From NCBI GenBank assembly GCA_024405255.1, contig JAKSOY010000001.1:14325-78324 (forward strand): a stretch of DNA of 64,000 bases. Reading direction: 5' to 3'. Below, piece by piece: positions 43,274 through 51,898 of the stretch. How positions within the stretch are numbered: position 1 is the stretch's first letter; each line of letters starts with the position of its first letter. The stretch is from Kiritimatiellia bacterium. Its GTDB lineage: Bacteria > Verrucomicrobiota > Kiritimatiellia > RFP12 > UBA1067. The notes below the pieces were generated by a model, which searched no databases, was not told where the DNA came from, and worked only from the letters and a program-made list of their open reading frames with translations. The translations under genes were made by a program, and so were the position numbers.

Positions 43274-44890
43274 ATGAAAAAATTAATTCTTTCTTTTCTC
43301 GTCGGTCTGAGCGTGGGCTGTCTTGCCGGCGCGCTGGATCAGGTCAAGGCCCGGTGGGGACTTCCCCGCGGGAATGTTGCAGCGGCTCAAAAGTTCGCCG
43401 CGCAGTTGACGGCAGAGGGGTCCTGGCCCGACATCGACTACAAGGCGCGGCAACGTTCGGGCTGGACGCTGCCCGCCCATCTTGGCCGCGTTCGGGAACT
43501 TGCAGCGGCGGCGCGTATCAACCGCGACCCGGCTTTGCTGGCCGCCGCCCATCGGAGTCTCGGGTTCTGGATTCAAAACAACTTCAAGAATTCCAACTGG
43601 TGGTGGAACGACATTGGCGTACCCAGCATGATGGGGCCAATCGGCCTTCTCCTCGACAAGGATCTTACCGAAGCGGAACGCACCCACATCCGTAAGGTCC
43701 TCTCCCGCCGCAGCCTCGGATGCATGACCGGTCAAAACCGGGCCTGGGTTGCCCGCAACTATCTGGTACGCGCCCTTCTCGACGATTCAGACGTCGATTT
43801 CCGCACCGCACTCGATGTCGTCCTCAGCGAAGTGCGCCTCGCACCCGGCGAGGGCATCCAGCGCGACGGCAACTTCCACCAGCACGGACATCAACCCCAG
43901 CTCGGCAACTACGGCCTCTCCTTCCTCGCCGAACAAACCGCCTACGCCCACCTCCTTCAGGGCACGCCCTACGCCTATCCGCCCGAAAAACGGGAGTTGA
44001 TCCACTTCCTCGCCGAGGGCTACCAATGGACGCTCTGGAACGGCCGTCTGGATGTCGCCGCACTCGGCCGTCAGCTTTTTCCAAACGTCGCGCGCGAGAA
44101 AGGCCGTACCATCCTCAACGCGCTTCGCACGCTTGAGAAAGACGGCTGGAAACGTCCGCCCTCGCCGCTTGGGTTCAAACATTTCGACTGCAGCGCCTAT
44201 GCCGTCTATCGGACGAAATCCTGGATGGCGAGTGTCCGCGCCTCGACGGCCAAGATCATCGGCGTCGAAACGGTTGTGAACGAGGACAATGCCAAGGGCC
44301 AATGCATGGCCGACGGCGCGCTCTGCGTCTATGTGACCGGCGGCGAATACGACGACGTTTTCCCCCTCTGGGACGACTGGCGCATGATTCCGGGCGTGAC
44401 CGGCTATCTCGGCAAACCCGTCGTCCGAAACGATGCCCGCAATCAGGCGGACGACATCGTCTCCCATACGACGCCAAACGGCGGCGCATTCGAATTCACC
44501 TTCTGCCGCGAAGGTCTCACCGCCCACAAGAAATGGACCTTCTCCCCCACGGAGATCCTCTGCGAGGGCTCGGGCATCACCGCCGAGGACAAATCCTATG
44601 ACGTCGCCACGTGCGTCGAAGAGTCCCTTGCCGCACCCAACGCGCGTATCGTCTACCAGAAGCCCAATGAATCCTGTTTTGAAAACGGAACGATCCGCTA
44701 TATCGCGGAAGCCCCGCCTGAACAGATCCGCTTCGCCGTCGAAGAACGCCACGGCGACTTCAGTGCCTTCATGCAGTCAATGGCTTCAACGCCTCGCTCC
44801 GGCAAGGTCTTCTCGTTGCGCATCCTCCACGGACGCACCCCGAAATCAGCCCGCTACCGCTACCGCATCCAGCCCCTCGGGAACCCTTGA
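43274..44890 (+). CDS. Polysaccharide lyase family 8-type enzyme
   Basis: The start is the ATG at 43274 (MKKLILSFLVGLSVGCLAG); 538 residues with a signal peptide, possibly lipobox VGC. Residues 25-330 match the alpha/alpha toroid of PL8 lyases: NWWWNDIGVPSMMGPIGLLL, then DGNFHQHGHQPQLGNYGLSF with the catalytic His and Tyr, and a later Arg in the ALGRQLF region. The C-terminal part is beta-sandwich-like and shorter than in full PL8 enzymes of about 700-1000 residues. Family members cut chondroitin, hyaluronate or xanthan by beta-elimination; a mucosal glycosaminoglycan is a plausible substrate here. Its stop is 3 bases from that of the convergent metzincin gene. Confidence 0.84.
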   Translation: MKKLILSFLVGLSVGCLAGALDQVKARWGLPRGNVAAAQKFAAQLTAEGSWPDIDYKARQRSGWTLPAHLGRVRELAAAARINRDPALLAAAHRSLGFWIQNNFKNSNWWWNDIGVPSMMGPIGLLLDKDLTEAERTHIRKVLSRRSLGCMTGQNRAWVARNYLVRALLDDSDVDFRTALDVVLSEVRLAPGEGIQRDGNFHQHGHQPQLGNYGLSFLAEQTAYAHLLQGTPYAYPPEKRELIHFLAEGYQWTLWNGRLDVAALGRQLFPNVAREKGRTILNALRTLEKDGWKRPPSPLGFKHFDCSAYAVYRTKSWMASVRASTAKIIGVETVVNEDNAKGQCMADGALCVYVTGGEYDDVFPLWDDWRMIPGVTGYLGKPVVRNDARNQADDIVSHTTPNGGAFEFTFCREGLTAHKKWTFSPTEILCEGSGITAEDKSYDVATCVEESLAAPNARIVYQKPNESCFENGTIRYIAEAPPEQIRFAVEERHGDFSAFMQSMASTPRSGKVFSLRILHGRTPKSARYRYRIQPLGNP

Positions 44891-44900
44891 AAATCAAGGG
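44884..44900. other. Small palindrome covering two converging stop codons
   Basis: CCCTTGA, loop AAA, TCAAGGG. The left arm contains the TGA of the PL8 gene and the right arm the TGA of the minus-strand metzincin. No T-run follows, so termination by this hairpin alone is doubtful. Confidence 0.45.
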
Positions 44901-47900
44901 ACGACGAGACGCATGAACCCGCGCGTGGGCGAAGGCGGAGCAATGGTCAAGGTGGCGGTTTTCCCGGAAGTGATGGGCTCTACCACGACAACCGGAGCCA
45001 GTGTGACCTCACTCGGCGACAGCCCCACGCGCACGAGTTCACCGACACGCGAGGGGACAAAAGAGACTTTCTGGGGCGTCTCCAACGAGAACTCGATGTC
45101 CCAATTCGCACCCGCCGGCTGAAACTTCTTGAAACGCAGATTTGGCCGTTCTTCAAACAGGACAGCCTGTTCGAGATAGGGAGCCAACGCGAAGGACGTC
45201 GCAATTTCCTTTCGTTGCGACATGTTGAGATCGTCAGGCGCCTTCAAGCCGCATTTGGACAAGAACGTGTTGAACGCAGCCAGACTTTTCGCATCGTTCA
45301 CACGTTGCGCAATGTCCGAAGAGGAACCAAAGGTCATAGTCAAATCATCCAGCGTGGGGAATAGCGAGCTTCCTTCCGGTATCCATTGAACATGCGAAAG
45401 CCAAGCCGCACATTCTGTCGAGTAGGCACTCGAATAGTCGCGACTCGGATCGCCAACCGTAAGTGTAAATGTAAACGTACTATTTCCCGAAGAATTGACA
45501 ATGTTTGTCACCGTCCCGGCAAAGCCGGTCTTGCCATTGTACCCACATGAGAGGATCGATGTTTTTCCGTTTTTGACATCAAACGTATTGTGGGATGAAT
45601 AGCTATTGAATTCATAGGTGAAGACAAATCGACCTTTCCCTGAGACCGTTGCGGTGAGGACGGACACGTAGGTTGTACCATTCATCAACCCACCCGCCTT
45701 CATTTGCGCGGGATAGGCCTCTTGCCACGGCGTTGGAGATGTATTCGCCCATGTAATCCCCTGCGTCCCCAGTATGTCGCTCACAGGCGGAGGGACGTAA
45801 GCCGTAGGCGTTATGCCAACGGAGCTCAGTACCGACGAGAACCCCGCGATAAGCGACTCAAGCGAATCGGCGTAGGTCGCCGAACCGATCTTTTCGCCCG
45901 AGCGTGCCAATCCATGTGCGACCGGAGTGTCAAAGTCTTTGGGTGTGACAAAGAACATCGTTGGATAAGAAACACCACCCACAATCTGATCTTGGTTTCG
46001 ATAAAGATCCCAGAACCAGTCGCCAGCTGCATCGGCATCCTGATGGACAGATGCGTCTGCCGTGACGAGATAAACACCGTTCGAGGCCGCCCACTGGGTA
46101 AAGGAATACGACTGGGCAATCGGATCTAGTCTTTGACAATACCAGCACGTCGCGAGATTGGCCAACAGCACACAGACGAGCTTACCATTCTTCGCCGCGG
46201 CGATCCGTACGCCGTCTACATCCGTCGTCCATTCGCCGGGCTGAATTGGATGGCGCTCCAAGTAGAGCCAACGTTGTACGACACTGGGCTCGCGACCGGG
46301 ATCAAGTTCAACAGCTTGAACAAGCGTTGAACGCGTCAGCGTAATCGGCCCCGTATAAGGGAGAGCCGTCTCACCGGTGGGGTCGCTGCCATCGAGCGTA
46401 TAGTAGATCAGTCCTTCGGGCTTGGCTGCAGAAAGGACAATATTCGTCTGACCGAAGAACGTACACGCCGTTGCTACATCTGCTGTCGTTTCAGGTTGCG
46501 CAAGAGGAGGTTGAGACAGCACGTCAAACTGCACCGTGTCAAGCCACACACCATTATAGCCCCCCATTCTTCCGCCTTGACATTCGAAATTGAATTTCAC
46601 CACATGCTGACCCGCAGGGACATCCACCAGAACCTGACGCCATTCACCATCGGTTGCGCGATCGGTTTGAAACATGGTCTGACTATCGCATGTCACCATC
46701 AGGGACGCATAGCCCGAATGACATGACATCTTGTAGCGGAAACTCATTTGCGTGGGTCCCGTCACATGCGTGGAAATCCAAGAAGGTTGATCCCAAAAAC
46801 CGCCTCCGTCCGTACTTTGTACAGCACATTCGCCATCATAGGTGTCCGTTGTCTGTACGTACCACGGATAATCGTCGCTTGTTTCCCACGTCAACTGAGT
46901 TGTCGTAAGAGCCGTACCTAACTCGGCATGAAAGTAAGTCGCCTCGTAGATCGGCCCGACGATGCCGTCTGTAATCGTTGCGGCTCGAACCTTGGTTGTG
47001 GCCGTGATCGTAAACGGCCCCTGATAAACGAGACCAGTAGTTGCCGTCGGGGTCGATCCGTCAAGCGTGTAGCGAATCGTGGCACCTTCTTTCCCGGGCG
47101 TAAGCGTAACGGCAAGAGAATCATCGAAAAGAGTTCGTGAGTCCGGGGCAAAAAACACATCGTACGACATCGGAATAACCTGCGCATGATAATTGGCCAC
47201 TCCGGCAAAAGTGGTGCGCAAGACCCTTTCGTTGTCATGGGACAAGTCTCCCACCACGGTCCCCTTCCACGTCCGATTCGGCGATGAAAAAATCGGCGCA
47301 GACGTGTACATATTCCCATACCCGTCGCTATTATAGGCCATCACGGTGTGGTAATCGACATTGTCCGTTCCTTTGAAATAGTATCCTCGCGACCAGTCGT
47401 CTGATTGCGGGCCTCGATTCGAAACGTCCGCGCCCTGATCCGTATGACCGCACCCCATGATGTGCCCCACCTCGTGCGTAGCCGTCTGGCTCGTCGCCAC
47501 AGCACGAACGGCGAGCACACAATAGGCCCAATCTGAAAACTGGCTGATTTCGTCAGAGGATGTTCCAGGAAGCGAAAAACCAACTCCCGTCACACCATGG
47601 GCGGCTCCGGTGTCGATGAGCGTACACACAATATCGGCCCCGACGGCTTCGCGTGCCGCCGAGATTCCCTCCCATCCTGAAGCCGCACTCTGTACATTGC
47701 GTAATGCGGCATGAATGTCCGTCGTCGATGTCGAAACCCGTGTCACCCCGACGAGCCGGAATCGAAAAGACGTCTCGAGTGCATTGTTGGCCAGGCAGGC
47801 ATTCATTTTGGCGACAGCCTGCTGCGCGAAATTTGTGACACCGCCCCCATTGTTCTGGGCCCACAAGAATGCATTTGCATCGTAGGCGAAAAGGATGTCG

Positions 47901-48463
47901 ACAAGTGTAGAGGCCGGTTGAAGCGAGGAAGTCAGACGCGCCGCCTGAACATGGGACGGCGACGGGGCTGTTGTTGGTGACAATTTCGGCAGATGCGACA
48001 CGGCGGGTTCGTCCAGCCCGCGCGCCGAATCGATCTCTTCGACCGTCACACCGGCTTTCGTCGAAACGATCCGATAGACACGGGCATGGGTGAAATCCTG
48101 TACTTCGACTTGAAGGCCTTCCGCTGTTTCAAGAACCGTCGCAAGTTGCCATTCTCCTCGCCCCTCAACCGTTGCGAGGAACGATTCGCCGCCAAGGGGT
48201 GAGTCGAGTCGTTCTGATAGCACGAGCGTGATCGTCAGATCGTCCCACAATCTAAAGGTGAGCCGGTCCCCCAGAGACAAGCCATGTACCGACGTCAAGC
48301 CTGAGGGGAGGCGCGTCGTACGAAGCGCATCTTCATGCACTTTCTGCACATTCTGTACTGTTGCACGGGCCGGTGCGCGAAGGTCGAACAAACGCGGCTC
48401 TGCCGCCTGAGACCACCATCCGGAGAACACCAATACGAACAAACACAACCACTTCACATTCAT
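44894..48463 (-). CDS. Secreted metzincin protease with chitobiase hairpins and thioredoxin-like segment
   Basis: 1189 residues, signal peptide (MNVKWLCLFVLVFSGWWSQA). Propeptide-like part to about 185, then a metzincin domain with the full zinc motif HEVGHIMGCGH near 330 and Met-turn TVMAYN near 373, as in reprolysin-like peptidases. Two chitobiase C-terminal-type hairpins follow (RYTLDGSTPTATTG near 450 and YYTLDGSDPTGET near 680), separated by a MAM-like beta domain. Near 750-820 a thioredoxin-like piece contains CWYCQRLDPIA, with CxxC redox signature and YPTMFFVTP as the cis-Pro loop. The remaining end is beta-rich. It would act outside the cell. A good promoter lies upstream; CGAGGTTG precedes the ATG. 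Confidence 0.84.
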   Translation of the reverse strand: MNVKWLCLFVLVFSGWWSQAAEPRLFDLRAPARATVQNVQKVHEDALRTTRLPSGLTSVHGLSLGDRLTFRLWDDLTITLVLSERLDSPLGGESFLATVEGRGEWQLATVLETAEGLQVEVQDFTHARVYRIVSTKAGVTVEEIDSARGLDEPAVSHLPKLSPTTAPSPSHVQAARLTSSLQPASTLVDILFAYDANAFLWAQNNGGGVTNFAQQAVAKMNACLANNALETSFRFRLVGVTRVSTSTTDIHAALRNVQSAASGWEGISAAREAVGADIVCTLIDTGAAHGVTGVGFSLPGTSSDEISQFSDWAYCVLAVRAVATSQTATHEVGHIMGCGHTDQGADVSNRGPQSDDWSRGYYFKGTDNVDYHTVMAYNSDGYGNMYTSAPIFSSPNRTWKGTVVGDLSHDNERVLRTTFAGVANYHAQVIPMSYDVFFAPDSRTLFDDSLAVTLTPGKEGATIRYTLDGSTPTATTGLVYQGPFTITATTKVRAATITDGIVGPIYEATYFHAELGTALTTTQLTWETSDDYPWYVQTTDTYDGECAVQSTDGGGFWDQPSWISTHVTGPTQMSFRYKMSCHSGYASLMVTCDSQTMFQTDRATDGEWRQVLVDVPAGQHVVKFNFECQGGRMGGYNGVWLDTVQFDVLSQPPLAQPETTADVATACTFFGQTNIVLSAAKPEGLIYYTLDGSDPTGETALPYTGPITLTRSTLVQAVELDPGREPSVVQRWLYLERHPIQPGEWTTDVDGVRIAAAKNGKLVCVLLANLATCWYCQRLDPIAQSYSFTQWAASNGVYLVTADASVHQDADAAGDWFWDLYRNQDQIVGGVSYPTMFFVTPKDFDTPVAHGLARSGEKIGSATYADSLESLIAGFSSVLSSVGITPTAYVPPPVSDILGTQGITWANTSPTPWQEAYPAQMKAGGLMNGTTYVSVLTATVSGKGRFVFTYEFNSYSSHNTFDVKNGKTSILSCGYNGKTGFAGTVTNIVNSSGNSTFTFTLTVGDPSRDYSSAYSTECAAWLSHVQWIPEGSSLFPTLDDLTMTFGSSSDIAQRVNDAKSLAAFNTFLSKCGLKAPDDLNMSQRKEIATSFALAPYLEQAVLFEERPNLRFKKFQPAGANWDIEFSLETPQKVSFVPSRVGELVRVGLSPSEVTLAPVVVVEPITSGKTATLTIAPPSPTRGFMRLVVP

Positions 48464-48510
48464 TTACAACCTCGGTTCCATATCCATCTTTTGGTAGAGA
48501 GTGAGCCGAT

Positions 48511-48540
48511 ATTCTATCACAATCTTTCTCAACCCGTCAA
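48511..48540 (-). promoter_or_regulatory. Promoter of the metzincin gene
   Basis: On the minus strand TTGACG at 48535-48540, an 18-base spacer, TAGAAT at 48511-48516. Leader of about 40 bases ends with CGAGGTTG before the ATG. Confidence 0.5.
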
Positions 48541-48571
48541 CTTCTCAATGGAATCTCCCGAGAGGAAATGG

Positions 48572-48577
48572 TATAAT
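48572..48577 (+). promoter_or_regulatory. Minus-ten of the manA unit
   Basis: TATAAT with a leader of about 37 bases to the manA ATG at 48621. No clear minus-35 box was found at the expected distance. Confidence 0.45.
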
Positions 48578-48620
48578 ACCGGGCTAGAGAAAAGTCCCTT
48601 TTGACGAAATCGAGTATTCT

Positions 48621-49442
48621 ATGGAAAGCTTCTATCCGCTGACATTCAACGACAATCTCCACACCGCGCTTTGGGGAACCGAATCGTGGGAGATTTCCGG
48701 TCATGCCTCTTCGCCCTCAACCGTCGCAAACGGTCCCTTCGCGGGGCGCACGCTCGAATCGCTCGCCGCAGAATTCGGACGCGCCTTCATGGGAACACGC
48801 GCACCGTCGGATCAAACGTTTCCGCTCCTCTTCAAAGTCATCGATGCCAAGAAGCGCCTCAGTGTGCAAGTGCATCCGAACGAAGAGACGAAAGCGCTTA
48901 CCGGCGGCGAACCCAAGACGGAAATGTGGCGCGTCCTTGGCGGACACGGCCCCATCTTCGCCGGACTCAAACCCGGCACAACGCCCGAAATCGTCGCCGC
49001 CAATGTCCAGAACGGACGCTTCGAGGAAACACTTGTCCGTCACGACGCCCGGACCGGTCTCACCCTGTTCATCCCGGGCGGACTCGTACACGCCATCGGC
49101 GAAGACGTCCTCATCTACGAGGTTCAGCAGAGTTCCAACACGACTTACCGTCTTTACGACTGGGGACGCGTGGGCGCCGACGGCAAGCCGCGTCAACTTC
49201 ACATTGCGGAATCGCTCAAGTCGATCGACTTCAATCTGCCCGTACCGGCTTCGCGCGAGACGGTTTCCTGTCCGTTCTTCAACTTCCGTCCCGTGCAGGC
49301 GGACGGCGAGATCCACGTGGACGCCAATCCCGAAACCTTCACTGCGCTCTTCCTGACGGAAACCCGGCAGAGCATCCTCGTGCCCGCGAACACCGCTGCG
49401 TCGATTCCGGCCACAGGCACCGTGCTCGTAACGACAATGTAA
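48621..49442 (+). CDS. manA: Mannose-6-phosphate isomerase, class I short form
   Basis: 273 residues, the short Bacillus-type length. Zinc ligands and active-site residues appear in LSVQVHPNEETKAL, the Glu in PKTEMWRVL, and GGLVHAIGEDVLIYEVQ, with TTYRLYDWGR as the closing family motif. Interconverts mannose 6-phosphate and fructose 6-phosphate, linking mannose use with glycolysis or GDP-mannose synthesis. First gene of a plus-strand run with an acyltransferase, which points to a role in surface polysaccharide supply. Confidence 0.93.
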   Translation: MESFYPLTFNDNLHTALWGTESWEISGHASSPSTVANGPFAGRTLESLAAEFGRAFMGTRAPSDQTFPLLFKVIDAKKRLSVQVHPNEETKALTGGEPKTEMWRVLGGHGPIFAGLKPGTTPEIVAANVQNGRFEETLVRHDARTGLTLFIPGGLVHAIGEDVLIYEVQQSSNTTYRLYDWGRVGADGKPRQLHIAESLKSIDFNLPVPASRETVSCPFFNFRPVQADGEIHVDANPETFTALFLTETRQSILVPANTAASIPATGTVLVTTM

Positions 49443-49478
49443 AGTTAAAGGTTAAAGATTAAAAGTTAAAGATTAAGG
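49442..49478. repeat. TTAAAG-type simple repeat between manA and the acyltransferase
   Basis: Five imperfect copies of (G/A)TTAAAG-like units directly after the manA stop. Same unit as in the nadE insert at 40771-40836. Confidence 0.7.
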
Positions 49479-49503
49479 CTAGTGGGTTGATGGTTGGGAG
49501 AAG

Positions 49504-50697
49504 ATGATGGAAAACAAGAGAATTACTTTTTTGGACTACTTGCGGGTGATCGCCTGCTTTATGGTGATGCTCGTGCATGCCTGCGAGGGCTTCTATTTCG
49601 ACGCTGAAGGCAATACGTTCTTTGCTTCGCTCGGCGATGCCCGATGGGTGTCGATCATCGACTCCGCCTGTCGTGCCGCCGTGCCGCTCTTCGTCATAGC
49701 CTCCGCATTTCTCCTCTTCCCCCTTAAGCGATCCACGGGCGACTTCTTCAAGCGTCGTCTCGTACGTGTCGTCGTCCCCTTCCTCGTCTGGTCCAGTGTC
49801 TACATCGTCTGGAATGCGCTTGACTTCAAGTCGGGCTTCGACGGTGCAGCTCTTACCGCGAACTTCAAGCGCCTCTGTTTCAACTTCCCGATGACGACCG
49901 GCGGACATCTCTGGTTCGTTCCCATGCTGCTGGGACTCTACTTGCTGATGCCGCTTCTTTCGCCTTGGGCGGAAAAGGCTTCCGAGAAAGAGGTTCGCGG
50001 CTGGTTGATCGTGTGGCTTGTGACGACGACCTTCCCGTACCTGCGAAAGCTGTGGAGCTACCTCTTTGCAAACAGCATGGACATCACCTCGGGCACCTAC
50101 TGGGCGCACACGTTCGGCACGGGCAATTTCGATAACATCCCGTTCCTCTGGGGTGAATGTCCGTGGAATTCCTTCGGCACCTTCCAATATGTGAGCGGCT
50201 TCATCGGCTACCTGCTGCTCGGCCTCTGGTTCCGCAAGTTCGCGCCGCAGGTCTCGACCAAGAAAGCGCTGGCATACGCCGCGCCCGTGTGGTGTCTCGG
50301 CTGGCTTGCGGCCGCATTGCCGTTCTTCTACCGTATTCCGCAGGCGGCCGGCTTCCCGGTGAAACTTCCCTACTCTTTCGCCGTCGACTTGGAAATGAGC
50401 TGGGAATTCTGTTCGCTCGGCGTCGCGCTCACCGTATTCGCGTACTTCTTCGTGATCCGCCAGTTCTCGGGCGAAGGCGCCTTCTACCAGAAGATCGTCC
50501 GGCCCTTGTCCGAGGCGAGCTATGGCACCTACCTGATGCACATGCTCATCCTTACGCCGGTGCTCGGACTCTTCAAGCCCAACCTCCCCACGCCGGCCAC
50601 GATCGTTCTCACGGCCGCCACGACCTTCCTGGCCGCCTCCCTCATCAATGTTGTCATTCGCAAGATTCCGAAAGTCGGTAAATACATCTGCGGCTAA
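49504..50697 (+). CDS. Integral-membrane acyltransferase (acyltransferase 3 family)
   Basis: 397 residues with around ten membrane helices. N-terminal MMENKRITFLDYLRVIACF and MLVHACEGFYF hold the family's R...D/His region (LDYLRVIACFMVMLVHAC); HLWFVPMLLGLYLLMPLL is the second conserved block; SYGTYLMHMLILTPVLGLF closes the domain. Members transfer acetyl or other acyl groups from the cytoplasm to sugars of exopolysaccharide, O-antigen or peptidoglycan. GGGAGAAG precedes two ATG codons; the first is used here. The substrate is not determinable; nearness to manA suggests a mannose-containing glycan. Confidence 0.9.
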   Translation: MMENKRITFLDYLRVIACFMVMLVHACEGFYFDAEGNTFFASLGDARWVSIIDSACRAAVPLFVIASAFLLFPLKRSTGDFFKRRLVRVVVPFLVWSSVYIVWNALDFKSGFDGAALTANFKRLCFNFPMTTGGHLWFVPMLLGLYLLMPLLSPWAEKASEKEVRGWLIVWLVTTTFPYLRKLWSYLFANSMDITSGTYWAHTFGTGNFDNIPFLWGECPWNSFGTFQYVSGFIGYLLLGLWFRKFAPQVSTKKALAYAAPVWCLGWLAAALPFFYRIPQAAGFPVKLPYSFAVDLEMSWEFCSLGVALTVFAYFFVIRQFSGEGAFYQKIVRPLSEASYGTYLMHMLILTPVLGLFKPNLPTPATIVLTAATTFLAASLINVVIRKIPKVGKYICG

Positions 50698-50731
50698 TGT
50701 TCCTTGACCATCTGAATTAAAATCGATAACT

Positions 50732-51433
50732 ATGCTCTACAATCAGGACACTCCCCTCTCTCTCGCTGAAAAGGACCGTCAGGCCCGTGAATGGTGTGCC
50801 GATCCGCATCGGTTTTTCAAGGCGTTCAGTCGTACGGCCAAGCGCTTCCAGTTCCAGAATCGTTCGCCCCGCTATCGGGTGATGACTCTGGTCGGCAGTG
50901 CGAACGATTTTCTCAAATTCCACCCCGTCAAGCTTTCCATCTGCGACCATCTCGCGCATGTGACGAGCTGGGAGGATGTGTTTGCAACCGCCATACGCGA
51001 GCTCGTACAGGCGAAACCGGCCTTTATTCGAACGCTTTCGCAAGCCGGCTATCTGCCCTGGATGGAGAACCTGAACCCGTCGGTCGATCTGCTGACGGCC
51101 TTCCAGAATGGTGAAATCAATTTGAAATTCATGACGCTGGTCGAAGCATTCTGCGCCGTGCAATGGCTCATCGTGATGTGCGACATCAAGTTGAACGACG
51201 TCATCGTGCAAATCGACCCGTACGAATCCGAAGAGGCCTGGCGCAAACGCGAAGCGGAAATCCGCGCCAAACGGCAGGAAGAATCGCGCGTGCTGCGCGA
51301 AATCGACGACGCACGCGTCAAGTGGGCCGAAGAGCATCCTGAGGACGACTACGCACAGGAAGTCGCCCAGCGAATCAAGTCCGGTGAAAAGCCGAAAACA
51401 AAACCCAAGGAGGATCTGACATGGGAAATCTAA
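50732..51433 (+). CDS. Cytoplasmic protein of unknown function
   Basis: 233 residues, no signal peptide or membrane helix. The middle is helical (FATAIRELVQAKPAFIRTLS; LMTLVEAFCAVQWLIVM-like), and the last 60 residues are a highly charged helix (EEAWRKREAEIRAKRQEESR). No family recognised. There is no ribosome site before the ATG, but TAAAAT lies 8 bases upstream, so a leaderless message is possible. The last codons overlap a 35-codon gene. Neighbours suggest a link with surface polysaccharide or with the small peptide. Confidence 0.7.
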   Translation: MLYNQDTPLSLAEKDRQAREWCADPHRFFKAFSRTAKRFQFQNRSPRYRVMTLVGSANDFLKFHPVKLSICDHLAHVTSWEDVFATAIRELVQAKPAFIRTLSQAGYLPWMENLNPSVDLLTAFQNGEINLKFMTLVEAFCAVQWLIVMCDIKLNDVIVQIDPYESEEAWRKREAEIRAKRQEESRVLREIDDARVKWAEEHPEDDYAQEVAQRIKSGEKPKTKPKEDLTWEI

Positions 51434-51528
51434 TCGGAGCCGCGCTTTCCATCGCCTGGGAATGCGCCAAGGTCATCGCAAGCGTGATCATCAACGGTTT
51501 CGGCGCCTGCGGCAGCCTCGGTACCTGA
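51421..51528 (+). CDS. 35-residue hydrophobic peptide with strong ribosome binding site
   Basis: AAGGAGG at 51407-51413, then 7 bases and ATG: one of the best ribosome sites in the window. The peptide begins MGNLIGAALSIAWECAKVIA and ends SVIINGFGACGSLGT, with two cysteines (positions 15 and 30) and an amphipathic or membrane-spanning helix. It overlaps the upstream stop by 13 bases, so it is translated with the 50732-51433 gene. No precedent recognised. It could be a membrane peptide, a small toxin or a secreted signal; none of these is shown. Its 3' end overlaps that of a convergent small gene. Confidence 0.6.
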   Translation: MGNLIGAALSIAWECAKVIASVIINGFGACGSLGT

Positions 51529-51784
51529 CGAACCGAATCCATAAATGTTTATTGTTCGGTACCGTTGTATAGACATAGACAGACAGAAACACATTCCAAC
51601 TGCACGGAACAATTTCTTCAATCTCCGGCGGAAGCGACATATGCAATCGGACCAAAATCAGCACAATGCCAACCACTGGCAACAAGACACCAACACCGAA
51701 CAAGAAAATTGGCGATTCAAGGAAAAGAAAACATAAACGCCTGATCATCTCTAGTACACCTTTCACAAGATCAAACATTCTCAT
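51491..51784 (-). CDS. Possible small membrane protein
   Basis: 97 residues starting MRMFDLVKGVLEMIRRLCFL, with GAGGAA eight bases before the ATG. A long hydrophobic segment (IFLFGVGVLLPVVGIVLILV, about 26-45) suggests one or two membrane helices; the end is Arg-rich. It lies 114 bases after a lipoprotein gene on the same strand and its 3' end overlaps that of the 35-residue peptide gene. TTATAA near 51822-51827 might supply a minus-ten. Not convincingly conserved in anything I know; it may be a real gene or chance reading. Confidence 0.45.
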   Translation of the reverse strand: MRMFDLVKGVLEMIRRLCFLFLESPIFLFGVGVLLPVVGIVLILVRLHMSLPPEIEEIVPCSWNVFLSVYVYTTVPNNKHLWIRFVRYRGCRRRRNR

Positions 51785-51898
51785 GCGTTAAGTTCCTCAA
51801 ACAAGAATGTTCGGCATCTTTTATAACGATATTCAGATTACTCCCAGACATGACACGCCTAACCTCCAGTTCATCCTCCTTTCTAATGATCAATTCCC

